Notes: a model not told the origin generated them from the sequence alone. Positions 43,744 to 53,787 are shown, counted from the first letter of the stretch. The stretch: DNA of 64,000 nt from Reichenbachiella agariperforans (GCF_900142205.1 NZ_FRAA01000001.1:1262796-1326795), one strand, 5' to 3'. Translations and numbers: made by a program.

Positions 43744-44303
43744 CTAAAACCTGCGTAACTCATGCATAAGCCCAATCAATCCTCCACAGCAAATGGCTGG
43801 TTGATCTGCTATTAATATATCTTTCTCCAGATATTTAGAAAAATTCGAATCCCTTACTCCTGCTGTTGATCGCATTGCAAATGCTCTACCATGACATCCT
43901 CGTCACAGACGAGGGAGATTGAGGATATTGTCTGTTTTTGTCTTTCCACAAACCCGTGCGGGTTTGCCTCCAAGTCTGCGCGGATTTGATCTCAAGTCTG
44001 TGCAGATTCGGAGTAAAGTCTGCACGGGTTTCACGTAAAGTCTACGCGGGTTTGTATATAACCCGTACGAGTTTCAAACAAAGCCAGTACGGGTTTGGTG
44101 TAAAGTCTGCCTTGGTCTGAAGCAAAGTATCAGTAGGTTTTTGGTAAAGCATCAGTAGGTTTGAGACAAAGTCTGCGCAGGCTTTTGTCCCAGTACTTCT
44201 ACTGCTCGATCGCAATTGCACTAGTGTACTAGGATAGACATCTATAGAGACGATGGGCATTTCAAATCCCCAATCAATGCGAGCCCTGCACGGTCAGCGG
44301 CGA
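43744..44303. other. 560-base convergent intergenic region
   Basis: It lies between the ends of a plus-strand and a minus-strand gene, so no promoter is required here. It holds a small hairpin CCTCGTC/GACGAGG (43898-43914) and the 22-bp tandem array at 43950-44191. No coding frame is accepted. Confidence 0.65.
43950..44191. repeat. 22-bp tandem array, 11 units with dyad symmetry
   Basis: Eleven consecutive 22-base units without a break in register. The core is close to AAGTCTGCGCGGGTTT, followed by about six variable bases. Units begin at 43950, 43972, 43994, 44016, 44038, 44060, 44082, 44104, 44126, 44148 and 44170. The core is itself an imperfect palindrome; the first unit AAACCCG-TG-CGGGTTT is the cleanest. 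Later units drift (CAGTAGGTTT cores at 44126-44169). It is unlike CRISPR in unit length and conservation. Being 22 bases long, it cannot encode a fixed short peptide repeat. Confidence 0.88.
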
Positions 44304-47300
44304 TTAGCTCTTCTGCCCGTGCAGCTTCTTATAGTTCCACTTGGAGAGGATCGCCAATACCACCACGCCAGCCACGATCCAGTACACGAACTGTGGGATC
44401 GGTACGGGATCACCTTTGGCGTAAGAATGCAAGCCTGCAAGGTAGTAGTTGACCCCAAAGGAGGTCATGATGATGCTAAAGAACCCTACTACACTGGCCA
44501 AGCTATAGACATAAAGGTCGTTGAGCTTCGGTACGAGACGCAGGTGGAGTATCGTCGCATACACGATCACCGAGATCAGTGCCCAGGTTTCTTTTGGATC
44601 CCATCCCCAGTATCTCCCCCAGGATTCATTGGCCCATACCCCACCGAGGAAGGTTCCTATGGTGAGCATGAACAGTCCGATGGTCATGGACATTTCGCTG
44701 ATGTAGCTTAGTTCTTTCATGCTGTTGAACAAGCGCTCATTGCCCTTCTTCTCGACAATCATAAACACCAAGGTGAGTATCCCCAGCAATGCCGACAAGG
44801 CCAACGGCGCATAGCTACTCACGATGATCGCCACGTGGATTTTGAGCCAGTAGGATTTGAGTACAGGCACAAGGTTGGTGATCTCAGGATTGAGCCAATC
44901 CAAGAAGGCCACAAACAGCAGCGTCCCAGCAAACAGAGCCGCCAGCGGCACCACAAAATCAGACTTGCGGTAAAACGAGAAGCCAAACAACATCAGCGCC
45001 CAAGACACCAATATGATCATCTCATAGCCGTTGCTCCAAGGAGGATACTGTGCTGCATACCACCGCAAGATCAGGTTGAAGGTCAAGGCCAAAAAGCCTA
45101 CAAAAACCACTGCGGTCAAGCCGATCTTGCTCTTGTCGACCAACGAATTGTTCGGATAAAAAACCGAAAAGATCGCAACGGCCAATAGTGCGATACCTGT
45201 CAACCAGAAGAAAGAGAACAGGTGGTTAAACAACCTGAGTTTGTTGTACAGCAATTCTGCCCGCTGGATGTTGCTACTAGGGATCACGGCTGCACCTTTT
45301 ACATTTTGAAAGGTACGGATGTAGCTCAGCGTCTCGTCGGCTTGCGTCCAATCTTTGTCTCTACTGGCCTTGAGTACACTCTGGTAGTACATCGGCATGA
45401 TGCGCTTCACAAATACAGAATCTTCTCCTTTGAACGCCTCTCCCTCGTATTTGTCATGAAACCAAGTATTCTCTGGATCGCCTTCTAGCGGAAACAATTT
45501 TAAATAGTATCCGGTCAAGCCTTGAAAGAAAACATTGAACCGCTCGTCTACATGGATCAGCTCCTTGTCCAGGTTGGATCGCTCTGCGGGTTTCTTGCGG
45601 TTGGCCTCTTCCACCAAATCCAATAGCAGGTAATTGCCTTGTTGGTCCAACAGGTCGGTGAAAGCCAAATATTTGGTTTCCTCTTTGCCTATCGTTTCGA
45701 GGATGGCCGCTCCTTTCTTCGGATCGATCTTGATGATGGGCACAGCCTGCCACACCATGGGATTGATTTGCATCATCAAAAACTGCTGATCGCTGTTGAG
45801 CTTCATATCAGGCGTCAAAGCGAAAGACGAGCGTCCATGCACCTTTCTCAAGAATTCGGATGACAAAGTATTGACTGGTTTGATCCGTCCATCCAGATCC
45901 TGCACGAGCAACTCCCCAAAATCATTGGCTTTGTCCGCGGGGATATAACTGGATTTTATACTGTTGAGAAAGGCTTGTTGGTCTTGTTGACCCGCCTCCT
46001 GAGCAGATACGCCACTCCATAGTCCTAACACCAGTGCAACCGTAGAAGCGACCTTCTTGGCATTGAGTGCGGACAATTTCTTATTGATGGTTTGAAACCT
46101 AGAGTTCTTCCAAAACAGTGTCAAGAACATCCCGATACCCAGCAAAGTGTAGCCGAGATAGGTAATGTTCGTCCCCCACCAGTCGCTGTTGACCGAGAGC
46201 ACCGTACCCAGCTCATCGGTATCATAGGATGCCTGAAAGAATCGATACCCACGGTAGTCCAGTACATTGTTCATGTAGATGTGATACGGGAACTGCTCCT
46301 CTCCATCTATGACCGTGACACGACTCGAATAGGACGATGGGCTCACTGATCCAGGGTAGCGTATCAACTCAAAATCATTCAATGCAATCTCAAAGGGCAG
46401 CTGTATGGGCTTGGGTCCGTAGGTGATGTCGACATGATACGCCCCCAATTGCACGTGTTGTTTGTCGCTGTAGTTGCCATCAAAAGCCGGCAAAAGCACC
46501 TCATGCTGTATCTCACCATCTGACAGCTTGACAAACAGCAGATCATCCAGCGTCTTGGCCTTTTGCTGATCCTCGGACTGACGATAGACCACTGCGCTGT
46601 GCTCAAAAATCTCTGGTACTACGAAGGCTACTCCTTCCCCTTGGTACAGCGCGCGCAATTTCAGGTCTTGTAGCGTATCTGCAGGCAACCTACCCCCTGA
46701 CTGGGTAGCCATGATCATAAACGATAGCTCTACGGGAGACTGAATCTTCAATTCGCCATCCATGTCATAGATATTGACTGCTCCCGGTACGGGATTGTTG
46801 AATGTGACGGGGTAGTTATTGACCAGGATCGACCCGCCCGACTGCAAGTACAAATTTTCTCTACCGGTGGTGCCGGCAGTCACTACAGTGAGTACGGTAC
46901 CTCCTGTTTTGGATTCAATTACTTTTTGTTCGGCCTGCGGCACAAAAGCGGCAGCCTCTACCGTCACCTCTCCATTTTGTCCGAAAGACAAGTCAAAGTC
47001 AGGTTGACTGAAAAAGGATAAATTGAGTTGCTGCTCGTAGGTCTCTTTGTAGTCTCCCTTGGTCACCTCGATCTGAAGGTAGCGCTCCTGCGAAACGATC
47101 TGCGAAGCAGCCTGCCCCTCACGGATACTCATGAGCCCCTCGAAACCATAGTAGCGTGTCACAAATGCCCCAATGAGCGTGACGATGAATGCGACATGAA
47201 ACAAAAAGATGGGAAACTTCTCCTTACGCAGGAGCTTGTAACGAAAGATGTTGCCCGCAAAATTGAGCACCAACAAAAACATGATCACCTCAAACCACCA

Positions 47301-47444
47301 GGCTTTGTAGATCATCGTTTGGACGGCTTGCGTACCAAAATCGTTTTCCAAAAATGTACCGTAAGCCATTGCTATGGCAAAAAGCAAAAGAAGCACTGTT
47401 GTCAACTGATTAGAAAACAATACTTTAAAAATTCCTGATTTCAT
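44304..47444 (-). CDS. ccsA: Cytochrome c biogenesis fusion protein ResB-CcsA
   Basis: 1046 residues. The N-terminal ~450 residues are a ResB-like domain with membrane helices near 10-30, 45-65, 78-98 and ~425-445 and a large periplasmic part. A linker with a further hydrophobic segment (~465-485) and a periplasmic region follows. The C-terminal CcsA part has multiple helices and the heme-handling WWD-type motif (WANESWGRYWGWDPKETWA, near residue 950). System II synthases of this kind carry heme across the membrane and attach it to CXXCH motifs. It lies 15 bases after nrfA, so it probably matures the nitrite reductase. Confidence 0.94.
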   Translation of the reverse strand: MKSGIFKVLFSNQLTTVLLLLFAIAMAYGTFLENDFGTQAVQTMIYKAWWFEVIMFLLVLNFAGNIFRYKLLRKEKFPIFLFHVAFIVTLIGAFVTRYYGFEGLMSIREGQAASQIVSQERYLQIEVTKGDYKETYEQQLNLSFFSQPDFDLSFGQNGEVTVEAAAFVPQAEQKVIESKTGGTVLTVVTAGTTGRENLYLQSGGSILVNNYPVTFNNPVPGAVNIYDMDGELKIQSPVELSFMIMATQSGGRLPADTLQDLKLRALYQGEGVAFVVPEIFEHSAVVYRQSEDQQKAKTLDDLLFVKLSDGEIQHEVLLPAFDGNYSDKQHVQLGAYHVDITYGPKPIQLPFEIALNDFELIRYPGSVSPSSYSSRVTVIDGEEQFPYHIYMNNVLDYRGYRFFQASYDTDELGTVLSVNSDWWGTNITYLGYTLLGIGMFLTLFWKNSRFQTINKKLSALNAKKVASTVALVLGLWSGVSAQEAGQQDQQAFLNSIKSSYIPADKANDFGELLVQDLDGRIKPVNTLSSEFLRKVHGRSSFALTPDMKLNSDQQFLMMQINPMVWQAVPIIKIDPKKGAAILETIGKEETKYLAFTDLLDQQGNYLLLDLVEEANRKKPAERSNLDKELIHVDERFNVFFQGLTGYYLKLFPLEGDPENTWFHDKYEGEAFKGEDSVFVKRIMPMYYQSVLKASRDKDWTQADETLSYIRTFQNVKGAAVIPSSNIQRAELLYNKLRLFNHLFSFFWLTGIALLAVAIFSVFYPNNSLVDKSKIGLTAVVFVGFLALTFNLILRWYAAQYPPWSNGYEMIILVSWALMLFGFSFYRKSDFVVPLAALFAGTLLFVAFLDWLNPEITNLVPVLKSYWLKIHVAIIVSSYAPLALSALLGILTLVFMIVEKKGNERLFNSMKELSYISEMSMTIGLFMLTIGTFLGGVWANESWGRYWGWDPKETWALISVIVYATILHLRLVPKLNDLYVYSLASVVGFFSIIMTSFGVNYYLAGLHSYAKGDPVPIPQFVYWIVAGVVVLAILSKWNYKKLHGQKS

Positions 47445-47459
47445 ATGATTTGTATCTCC

Positions 47460-48971
47460 TTACTTCATGGAGACGGCCTTCTTCACCCCCATGCCTTCTT
47501 CACGTTTCTTAGCCTCTTCGAGCCACTGCGGTATGATATTTTCCTTAAACTCTTCCTTCTCTTTCTCCAAAGCTACACGATCGATTCCCATCAATTGTTG
47601 CGCCTTGTCCTTGGTGGTGATGTCTGGATAGGGCAACTCTTCGTAGTACCCCAAACTCGCCAGCAATCTGGCCAGCTTGATCCGACCTTGGCCTGCCACA
47701 TCCATCGCCGAACTGACCACTCTACTCACCTCCACGGGAGAGTGAAAAGAAGCCCCATGAGACGCTACCGAATAGTCCCATCTCCACTGTGCATGTCGAA
47801 TATCCTGAAGAATACTTTCCATATCTTCGTCGCTCGCGCCCAATTCCCATGCCTTGCCCGCTTCTAGGTGCAAACGAACTAAAATTTTCTCCAACTTCTC
47901 CATATTTTCACCAACCTTTTTCTGTCTTGTATAGACATCTGCTACCAAATCCTCTTTGTCTTGACGATGACAGACCTGACAGGAGTTGGTCACGTTGTTG
48001 AGAGGAGACTGGATATGATGGTCTGTGTACTTCTGTCCACCTTCTGAGGTATATGGCATGTGACAATCCGCACAGGACACCCCGCGCTTGGCATGTATGC
48101 CCGTACTGTATATTTCATACCCTGGATGTTGAGCCTTGAGCATTGGCGCTTTGCTCACCGCATGCGTCCAGTCACTGAAATTGATCTCATCATAGTAGGC
48201 CTCCATCGCCTCCACAGAAGTACCGTCTCTCCATGGGAACACCAAATAAGGCACGCCTTCTTTGCCCGGAAGGTTCTTGTTGAAATAGTACTCAACATGG
48301 CACTGCGCACACACCAGAGAGCGCATCTCTTGATGACTCGATGCGTTGATATCCTTGCCCATCGCCTCGAACGCCTCGATCAGCGCAGGGCGGGTGATGC
48401 GAAGGCTCATGGTCTCAGGGTTGTGACAGTCGGCACACCCTATGGCATTGACGACTTCAGACCCCTTGTCTGCCCACTTGCCACTATAGAACTCGTCTAT
48501 TCCGATCTCATTCATCAGACGAGGGACGTCTGGGCTCTTGCAGGTCCAGCAAGTACTCGGCATGGGACCAGTCCCAGAACCTGTAGGCCCTCCTGTACGA
48601 AGGATATTTCTAATATCATCTATAGCATAGGAGTGTCCCTTCGGCGCATTGTATTCTTTCGAAAAGCCATATCCAGCCCATAAAACTACCAGTCTAGGAT
48701 CTTTCTCCAGCATGTCTACATGCTTGCTCCCTCCCTGGTAACTTTGAAAAGTCGTGTCTTTGGTTTCCAAAAACGACTGATACTGCCTCGGGAAGTTCTC
48801 TCCCCAGACTTGGTTTCGAGGTTCATTGTCGGCTATCTCTACCATGGGTTGGTAGGCGAACTTGGACTCAGTTTTTCTACTGATGATGCTATTGGCTAAT
48901 AGGCTCAGTAAAAAGGCTGCTACTGCAGTCGCAAAAAATAAAAATACATGTCTTTTTTTGATAGAGGCCAT
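47460..48971 (-). CDS. nrfA: Ammonia-forming cytochrome c nitrite reductase
   Basis: 503 residues. An N-terminal signal anchor precedes five heme motifs: the catalytic C141WTCK145 with lysine ligand, and C179ADCH, C221AQCH, C300ADCH and C331QVCH. The catalytic Tyr/His region lies near 215-320. NrfA reduces nitrite to ammonium with six electrons in the periplasm. It starts 15 bases after nrfH, its electron donor. The ccsBA gene directly downstream supports heme attachment; the CxxCK motif in some bacteria needs a dedicated lyase, and none other is seen here. Confidence 0.97.
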   Translation of the reverse strand: MASIKKRHVFLFFATAVAAFLLSLLANSIISRKTESKFAYQPMVEIADNEPRNQVWGENFPRQYQSFLETKDTTFQSYQGGSKHVDMLEKDPRLVVLWAGYGFSKEYNAPKGHSYAIDDIRNILRTGGPTGSGTGPMPSTCWTCKSPDVPRLMNEIGIDEFYSGKWADKGSEVVNAIGCADCHNPETMSLRITRPALIEAFEAMGKDINASSHQEMRSLVCAQCHVEYYFNKNLPGKEGVPYLVFPWRDGTSVEAMEAYYDEINFSDWTHAVSKAPMLKAQHPGYEIYSTGIHAKRGVSCADCHMPYTSEGGQKYTDHHIQSPLNNVTNSCQVCHRQDKEDLVADVYTRQKKVGENMEKLEKILVRLHLEAGKAWELGASDEDMESILQDIRHAQWRWDYSVASHGASFHSPVEVSRVVSSAMDVAGQGRIKLARLLASLGYYEELPYPDITTKDKAQQLMGIDRVALEKEKEEFKENIIPQWLEEAKKREEGMGVKKAVSMK

Positions 48972-48986
48972 GGTCGGGACATTTGG

Positions 48987-49586
48987 TTATTTAGAAGACT
49001 TCAATTGTTTTTTGATCCAGTCAGGGACAAACTCCTTCTGCTGCTGACGGACGGACAACGGTTCAATGAACTGACCAATGGCCGCCAAGCTTTTCACTCT
49101 GCCATGAGGAGTCTCTCTGTGGCATTCCCAGCAGGCTCTGCTGGTTCTATTTTCTTCATGATTGTCCACCCAAGATGCCATTTTTGCATCGGTGACTTGA
49201 TCGATATGGCACCTGATGCAATTGTTTTGTACTACATGCTGACTGGGTTCTCGCATGGTGATCGCCTGAGGTTCCAAGCGTAAAGTATAGATCGAGGCAT
49301 GATACAATCCATCCATTGCTTTGAAATAGTACTTATTCACCACATTGTTGTGCGGCACATGACAATCATTGCAGACGGTGACACGCTGGTGCGAACTATG
49401 ATCCCACGTGATGTACTCGGGAGTCATCACGTGGCAATTGATGCATGCCTTGGGATCGTCAGAGAGGTAGGATACCGCGTTAGACACTCTCAATACATAG
49501 AACCCTAAACCAGCCATCAGCCCACACAATAAGGTAACAGGCACGATCCACTGGTCAGGCGGTACTATCTTATTTAGGAGGTTCAT
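48987..49586 (-). CDS. nrfH: Cytochrome c nitrite reductase small subunit
   Basis: 199 residues. A single N-terminal membrane helix (~13-33) precedes four heme motifs, C48INCH, C72NDCH, C123IRCH and C152WECH, as in NapC/NirT-type NrfH. It oxidises menaquinol and passes electrons to NrfA on the outer face of the cytoplasmic membrane. It sits between the porin and nrfA with 12- and 15-base gaps. Confidence 0.96.
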   Translation of the reverse strand: MNLLNKIVPPDQWIVPVTLLCGLMAGLGFYVLRVSNAVSYLSDDPKACINCHVMTPEYITWDHSSHQRVTVCNDCHVPHNNVVNKYYFKAMDGLYHASIYTLRLEPQAITMREPSQHVVQNNCIRCHIDQVTDAKMASWVDNHEENRTSRACWECHRETPHGRVKSLAAIGQFIEPLSVRQQQKEFVPDWIKKQLKSSK

Positions 49587-49598
49587 GGTATCATTAAG

Positions 49599-50915
49599 TT
49601 AATCCTTCTTCGAAGAATTAAAAAGCTGTGGACGAAAATCTACCATGACCCAAGCCCAGTTGTTGAGTGCTGAGGCTTCACCTGTATACCCCGTCACTGT
49701 TCCTTTGATCTGCTCCATCGACTCAGTGGCAAACATCTGAGAATAGCCTAGGTTGATAGTGACTGCAGGATCCAGTTTCCAAGTCATCACTAGATCGATC
49801 TCTGTACCAAGATTGCTCGAGTAGGATTGTGACACGTCATTGATATCAACGATATCTACAGGACTAAAAAACTGATGAATATTGGCTTTGAGTGAAGAAT
49901 TTGCTCCAGTCTTCCACTCTGTCATGATGCGGAAATCCAACAAGCCAGTGTTGTAGACCGTTCCCTGCATACGGTGTGGGTTAGCCACATAGAAGTAGTC
50001 CATGTAGCCATAGAATTTATGATTAGATCCAAATAGAGAATTAAAAGAATGATCCTTCGATGATCCATAGCTAGTCCCTGACATGTAATCCACAGCAAGT
50101 TTAATGGGTGTCATGTCAGTCTTATAGGTCGCATAAGCTGCCAGCATGTGTGCAGAATTATCCACTCCCGCTCTATTCTTTCCCATTTGCAGATAGGATT
50201 CTCCTCCTATTTTCAAACGATCGTTTACTTTATAATCTAGCAGCAAGGCAAAACTCTGCTGAGCGACCCCACTAGAATCAGTCACATTCTGATATCCATT
50301 ATTCAGTGCCATGGCATTGATTTCTAGCTTTTCCAACCTTTTGGTCAGCCAGACATACTCCATGTGTTTGTAATTAACGACCCCATCATAAAAAGTCCCT
50401 TGGAGCAAAGATGGTTCATAGGCATTTTGGTTGAATGCCCCCCCTATATCAATCTTCCATCCTGATTCCAGATCCTCATAAATCAACAACAGCGCATCGT
50501 GACTCCTGCCCTGTGGCTGCCAGTTCGAACTACCAAAGAAACGTTCGTTGTGATAGCGGATAATCTGCCGACCTGCTTTGAAGGACAATTTGTCTGTGAA
50601 GAAATATTGCCCCCAAGCCTCTGAAAAATGTAACGTATTGTTGTCGTCGGTTTTGTAGGGTTGATTGGTGGATCCCCACATACGAACATCCTGTACAGTC
50701 ACTTTGATCTTGTATTTTTCTTGAGTGAACCCAACAGACAGTCGTGTTCTTTGTTCTGTATAGAAGGCAGGGCCTTCATCAGGGGCATTTAGTTCTTTAA
50801 ACCCGTTTCGAAATTCAGCCCTCGGTCTGACTTGGGCATCTATGATAAATTGTGCTTGAAGATAAGAACTGAAAGACATGGCCAACGCTACGAGCCAAAG
50901 CTTGGAATATTTCAT
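49599..50915 (-). CDS. Outer membrane porin-like protein (alginate-export-type barrel)
   Basis: 438 residues with a signal peptide (MKYSKLWLVALAMSFSSYLQ). The mature protein is a large beta-barrel: DAQVRPRAEFRNGFKE, TRLSVGFTQEKYKIKVTVQD, WGQYFFTDKLSFKAGRQIIR and similar strands through LVMTWKLDPAVTINLGYSQM. It belongs to the alginate-export/porin-type group. It is the first gene of the nrf operon, 12 bases before nrfH, which suggests it passes nitrite or ammonium rather than alginate. A minus-strand TATCTTTA at 50946-50953 may be the operon promoter. Confidence 0.82.
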   Translation of the reverse strand: MKYSKLWLVALAMSFSSYLQAQFIIDAQVRPRAEFRNGFKELNAPDEGPAFYTEQRTRLSVGFTQEKYKIKVTVQDVRMWGSTNQPYKTDDNNTLHFSEAWGQYFFTDKLSFKAGRQIIRYHNERFFGSSNWQPQGRSHDALLLIYEDLESGWKIDIGGAFNQNAYEPSLLQGTFYDGVVNYKHMEYVWLTKRLEKLEINAMALNNGYQNVTDSSGVAQQSFALLLDYKVNDRLKIGGESYLQMGKNRAGVDNSAHMLAAYATYKTDMTPIKLAVDYMSGTSYGSSKDHSFNSLFGSNHKFYGYMDYFYVANPHRMQGTVYNTGLLDFRIMTEWKTGANSSLKANIHQFFSPVDIVDINDVSQSYSSNLGTEIDLVMTWKLDPAVTINLGYSQMFATESMEQIKGTVTGYTGEASALNNWAWVMVDFRPQLFNSSKKD

Positions 50916-51010
50916 TCGATTAGACAGATTAATTTAATATGAGCCTAAAGATACAATCTATTTTATGTTAAAAAACAGATTAGCGATTGTCTTCTCAATA
51001 GAGAATCATT

Positions 51011-51901
51011 CTACTTTTTCCTCGTCACGAAATACACGCCGATAATCACGACTATCGCCCCAACCATCTGAAAAACCGTCAACCGCTCACCCAAAAATAT
51101 CCAAGCCAATACAATCGTAGAGACAGGTCCAAAACTCGCTACAATAGAGAAGTCCGATGCTCCCAACAACTTGATTGCATAGGAAATCAGATAGGAAGGA
51201 ATAACCGTCGAGAACACTGCCATACCTAAGCTCAAAGCATACACCTCCATCGGATAACTCATCAACTCAAAGTCCCCTACGAAACAATAATGAACAGCCA
51301 CACATGCACAAGAAATCATCATCGCCAAAGAAGTAAACACCACTGGTCCCAATTTCGGAATTAACCAATCGCTCCCCACCAAATACGACGCATAAGTCAA
51401 AGCACTCAAGACAATCAGTAGCACCCCCGTGACATTGGATAGCTCAGAAAATCCAGGCTCTTGAAGATACATCACTATGATCCCAGCATAGGTTATCACC
51501 ACTGCGATCATCTGGTTTTTGGTAATCCGCTTTTTCAAAAAAAACCAAGACAGAAACAAAACGATCGTGGGATAAATAAACAAAATGATTCGCTCCAAAC
51601 TCGCTTTGATGTATTGCAAGCCCAGAAAATCAAAATAGCTGGCCAAATAATAACCAAGAAACCCAAACAGTATAACCGCTCCAAATATCCTAGGCGTCAA
51701 TTTTTCTTTCAATACAGAAAAGTTCCATGCAGCAATCGCTAGATAGATAGGAAGAGAAAACATCATCCGAAAGAGTAGCAAGGTCACTGTATCAATCTCA
51801 TGGACATACGCTAGCTTAACCATGACGGCTTTAGCAGAAAAGAGTACTACACCCAAAAGTGCAATTAAAAACCCAAAAGATTTAGAAGAGAATGGCTTCA
51901 T
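51011..51901 (-). CDS. DMT superfamily (EamA) transporter
   Basis: About 296 residues from ATG 51901 (the frame opens 18 bases earlier). Ten membrane helices and two EamA repeats are visible, with GVVLFSAKAVMVKLAY at the start of the first and VAYGLGMAVFSTVIPSYLI-like helices in the second. Members export or import small metabolites such as amino acids or nucleobases; the substrate here is unknown. It is upstream of the nrf operon on the same strand, but a 95-base gap suggests separate transcription. Confidence 0.9.
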   Translation of the reverse strand: MKPFSSKSFGFLIALLGVVLFSAKAVMVKLAYVHEIDTVTLLLFRMMFSLPIYLAIAAWNFSVLKEKLTPRIFGAVILFGFLGYYLASYFDFLGLQYIKASLERIILFIYPTIVLFLSWFFLKKRITKNQMIAVVITYAGIIVMYLQEPGFSELSNVTGVLLIVLSALTYASYLVGSDWLIPKLGPVVFTSLAMMISCACVAVHYCFVGDFELMSYPMEVYALSLGMAVFSTVIPSYLISYAIKLLGASDFSIVASFGPVSTIVLAWIFLGERLTVFQMVGAIVVIIGVYFVTRKK

Positions 51902-52197
51902 ACAATGGCGGTAAGCCACAAATAAACAATGTATCTAGCACTATTACATCGCCTCAGATACATTAATGAGCCATCTTAGTGACGAAAACATACTCAAGCC
52001 TTTACTAAAAAACTGTACCTGTTCACCTTAGCCTTTCAAATGAAGTGCTACCCATTAAAACAATCTGTCAAGAGACAGATTGTGAGTAGTTGGTGGACAG
52101 GATAAAAAAGTATAGATTTGAGCGAGAAAAATTACAAAACTGACTGTACTATAAACCTACCACACCAAACAGCATAGACAGATTTTAAGTAGCATTT

Positions 52198-53787
52198 ATG
52201 GATTTTTATGGTATCGTTGGGTCTCTACTCACAGTGGGGCTTATAAGCGGTGGTTCTGCTATAATCTTCAAAAAATCAAAAGACTTTTTGAAGAAAAATG
52301 GCCAAGACGTAGGAGAAAATAATCCTAGCAGTTCAGACTATGACAAGTTGAAACTCCTTTTTGATCATACGCAGAAAGAAGCCAAACTAGGTGTCTGGGA
52401 TTGGGATCTGAACACCAACACACTGACTTGGTCAGATGAAGTCTATAATATTTTTGACCAACCCAAGATCATCACACCTAGCATAGAAGTCATACGCGCC
52501 ATCATCTTTGAAGATGAGCTCGAAGACTATGACAATGCCATCAAAGACGCCATCAAAGGAGGATATCCCAGACGCATACAGTACCGTATCAAAACCCGAA
52601 ACCACTTCATCAAACATATCTCAGAAAAAAGAGAGGTTATCAAAGATGCTGCTGGTGTACCCATCCGAGTGATTGGCACCATACAGGATATCTCGAAACA
52701 AACACAAACCACCAACTACCTATTCAAAACCAAAAGCAACTACAAACTCCTCACACAAACACTGCCAGTAGGGATCTATCGTTCTAACAAAAAAGGTGAC
52801 GTACTATTCGTCAACCAAACCATGGTAGAAATGTTTGGCTACAACAGCGAAGAAGAGATGATGCACCACAAATGTGGCACATACTACTCCAACGAAAACT
52901 ACCGAGACAACCTCATCGCTCAGTTGGAAACGGACGGAATGCTGATCGATTACAAAATTAAGTTCAAGAGAAAAGATGGAACTGAATTCATCGCTACCGA
53001 AAACTCACAAATCGAAGGAGATGAAATACATGGTGTAATCCAAGATGTCACGGAAAGGAATGCCATTGAAGAAGAAAAAAACGTTTTGATTTCAACGTTA
53101 CAGAGACAAAACGATGATTTAGAACGTTTTGCACACATCATCTCCCACAACCTAAGAATTCCACTCGTCAACCTCATGGGGTTAACTCAAATCATAGATG
53201 AAAGCAACCTCAACAGTGACAACAAAGAAATTCTAGACCTGATGCGTCAGTCAACAAACAATCTGGACATGATCATCAAGGATCTAAACAAAACCGTCTC
53301 TATTCGTGACAAAAAACACAAGCACTACCAACAGGTAAATCTCCAAGAATGTCTATCGACAGTCGAGCAAGAACTAGAAGAAGTTATCATCCTAAGCCAA
53401 GCACGAATAGAAACGAATTTCGAAGAGACGGATGAAATCCTATCTATACCAGGCTTCCTAAATAACATCTTTCTGCAGGTCATTGACAACTCTATCAAAT
53501 TCAAGCACAAAGACAGATCTCCCGTTATCAATGTGCGATATGAGTCTGATGAGTTAGAACATCGATTTGCAATAGAAGACAATGGCATGGGCATCAATAT
53601 GACCGCCTATAAGGATCGTCTGTTTAAGCTCTACGAAAAATTACATCCGCAAATCGAGGGGCGCGGAGTAGGTCTATATATGGCATACAATCATATCAAT
53701 GCGCTAAAAGGGAAAATCACACTCGAAAGCCAACTCGATCATGGTACCACCGTCTTCATCAGCATCCCTAAAGAAACCCAGCTATAA
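52198..53787 (+). CDS. PAS-domain sensor histidine kinase
   Basis: 529 residues. A single N-terminal helix (IVGSLLTVGLISGGSAIIF) anchors it. PAS domain 1 spans ~50-165 (AKLGVWDWDLNTNTLTWSDE) with a PAC segment RVIGTIQDISK, and PAS domain 2 spans ~175-285 (YRSNKKGDVLFVNQTMVEMF). The phosphoacceptor is His317 in HIISHNLRIPLVNLMG. The ATPase boxes VIDNSIKFKHK, EDNGMGIN and GRGVGLYMAYNHIN are intact. It lacks a receiver domain and a neighbouring regulator. The signal is unknown; the PAS domains may sense a cytoplasmic cofactor. Confidence 0.92.
   Translation: MDFYGIVGSLLTVGLISGGSAIIFKKSKDFLKKNGQDVGENNPSSSDYDKLKLLFDHTQKEAKLGVWDWDLNTNTLTWSDEVYNIFDQPKIITPSIEVIRAIIFEDELEDYDNAIKDAIKGGYPRRIQYRIKTRNHFIKHISEKREVIKDAAGVPIRVIGTIQDISKQTQTTNYLFKTKSNYKLLTQTLPVGIYRSNKKGDVLFVNQTMVEMFGYNSEEEMMHHKCGTYYSNENYRDNLIAQLETDGMLIDYKIKFKRKDGTEFIATENSQIEGDEIHGVIQDVTERNAIEEEKNVLISTLQRQNDDLERFAHIISHNLRIPLVNLMGLTQIIDESNLNSDNKEILDLMRQSTNNLDMIIKDLNKTVSIRDKKHKHYQQVNLQECLSTVEQELEEVIILSQARIETNFEETDEILSIPGFLNNIFLQVIDNSIKFKHKDRSPVINVRYESDELEHRFAIEDNGMGINMTAYKDRLFKLYEKLHPQIEGRGVGLYMAYNHINALKGKITLESQLDHGTTVFISIPKETQL

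Noticed and set aside
43950-44191. CRISPR array
   Set aside because: Units are 22 bases with gradually diverging cores and only about six variable bases; there are no 30-base spacers and no cas genes in the window.
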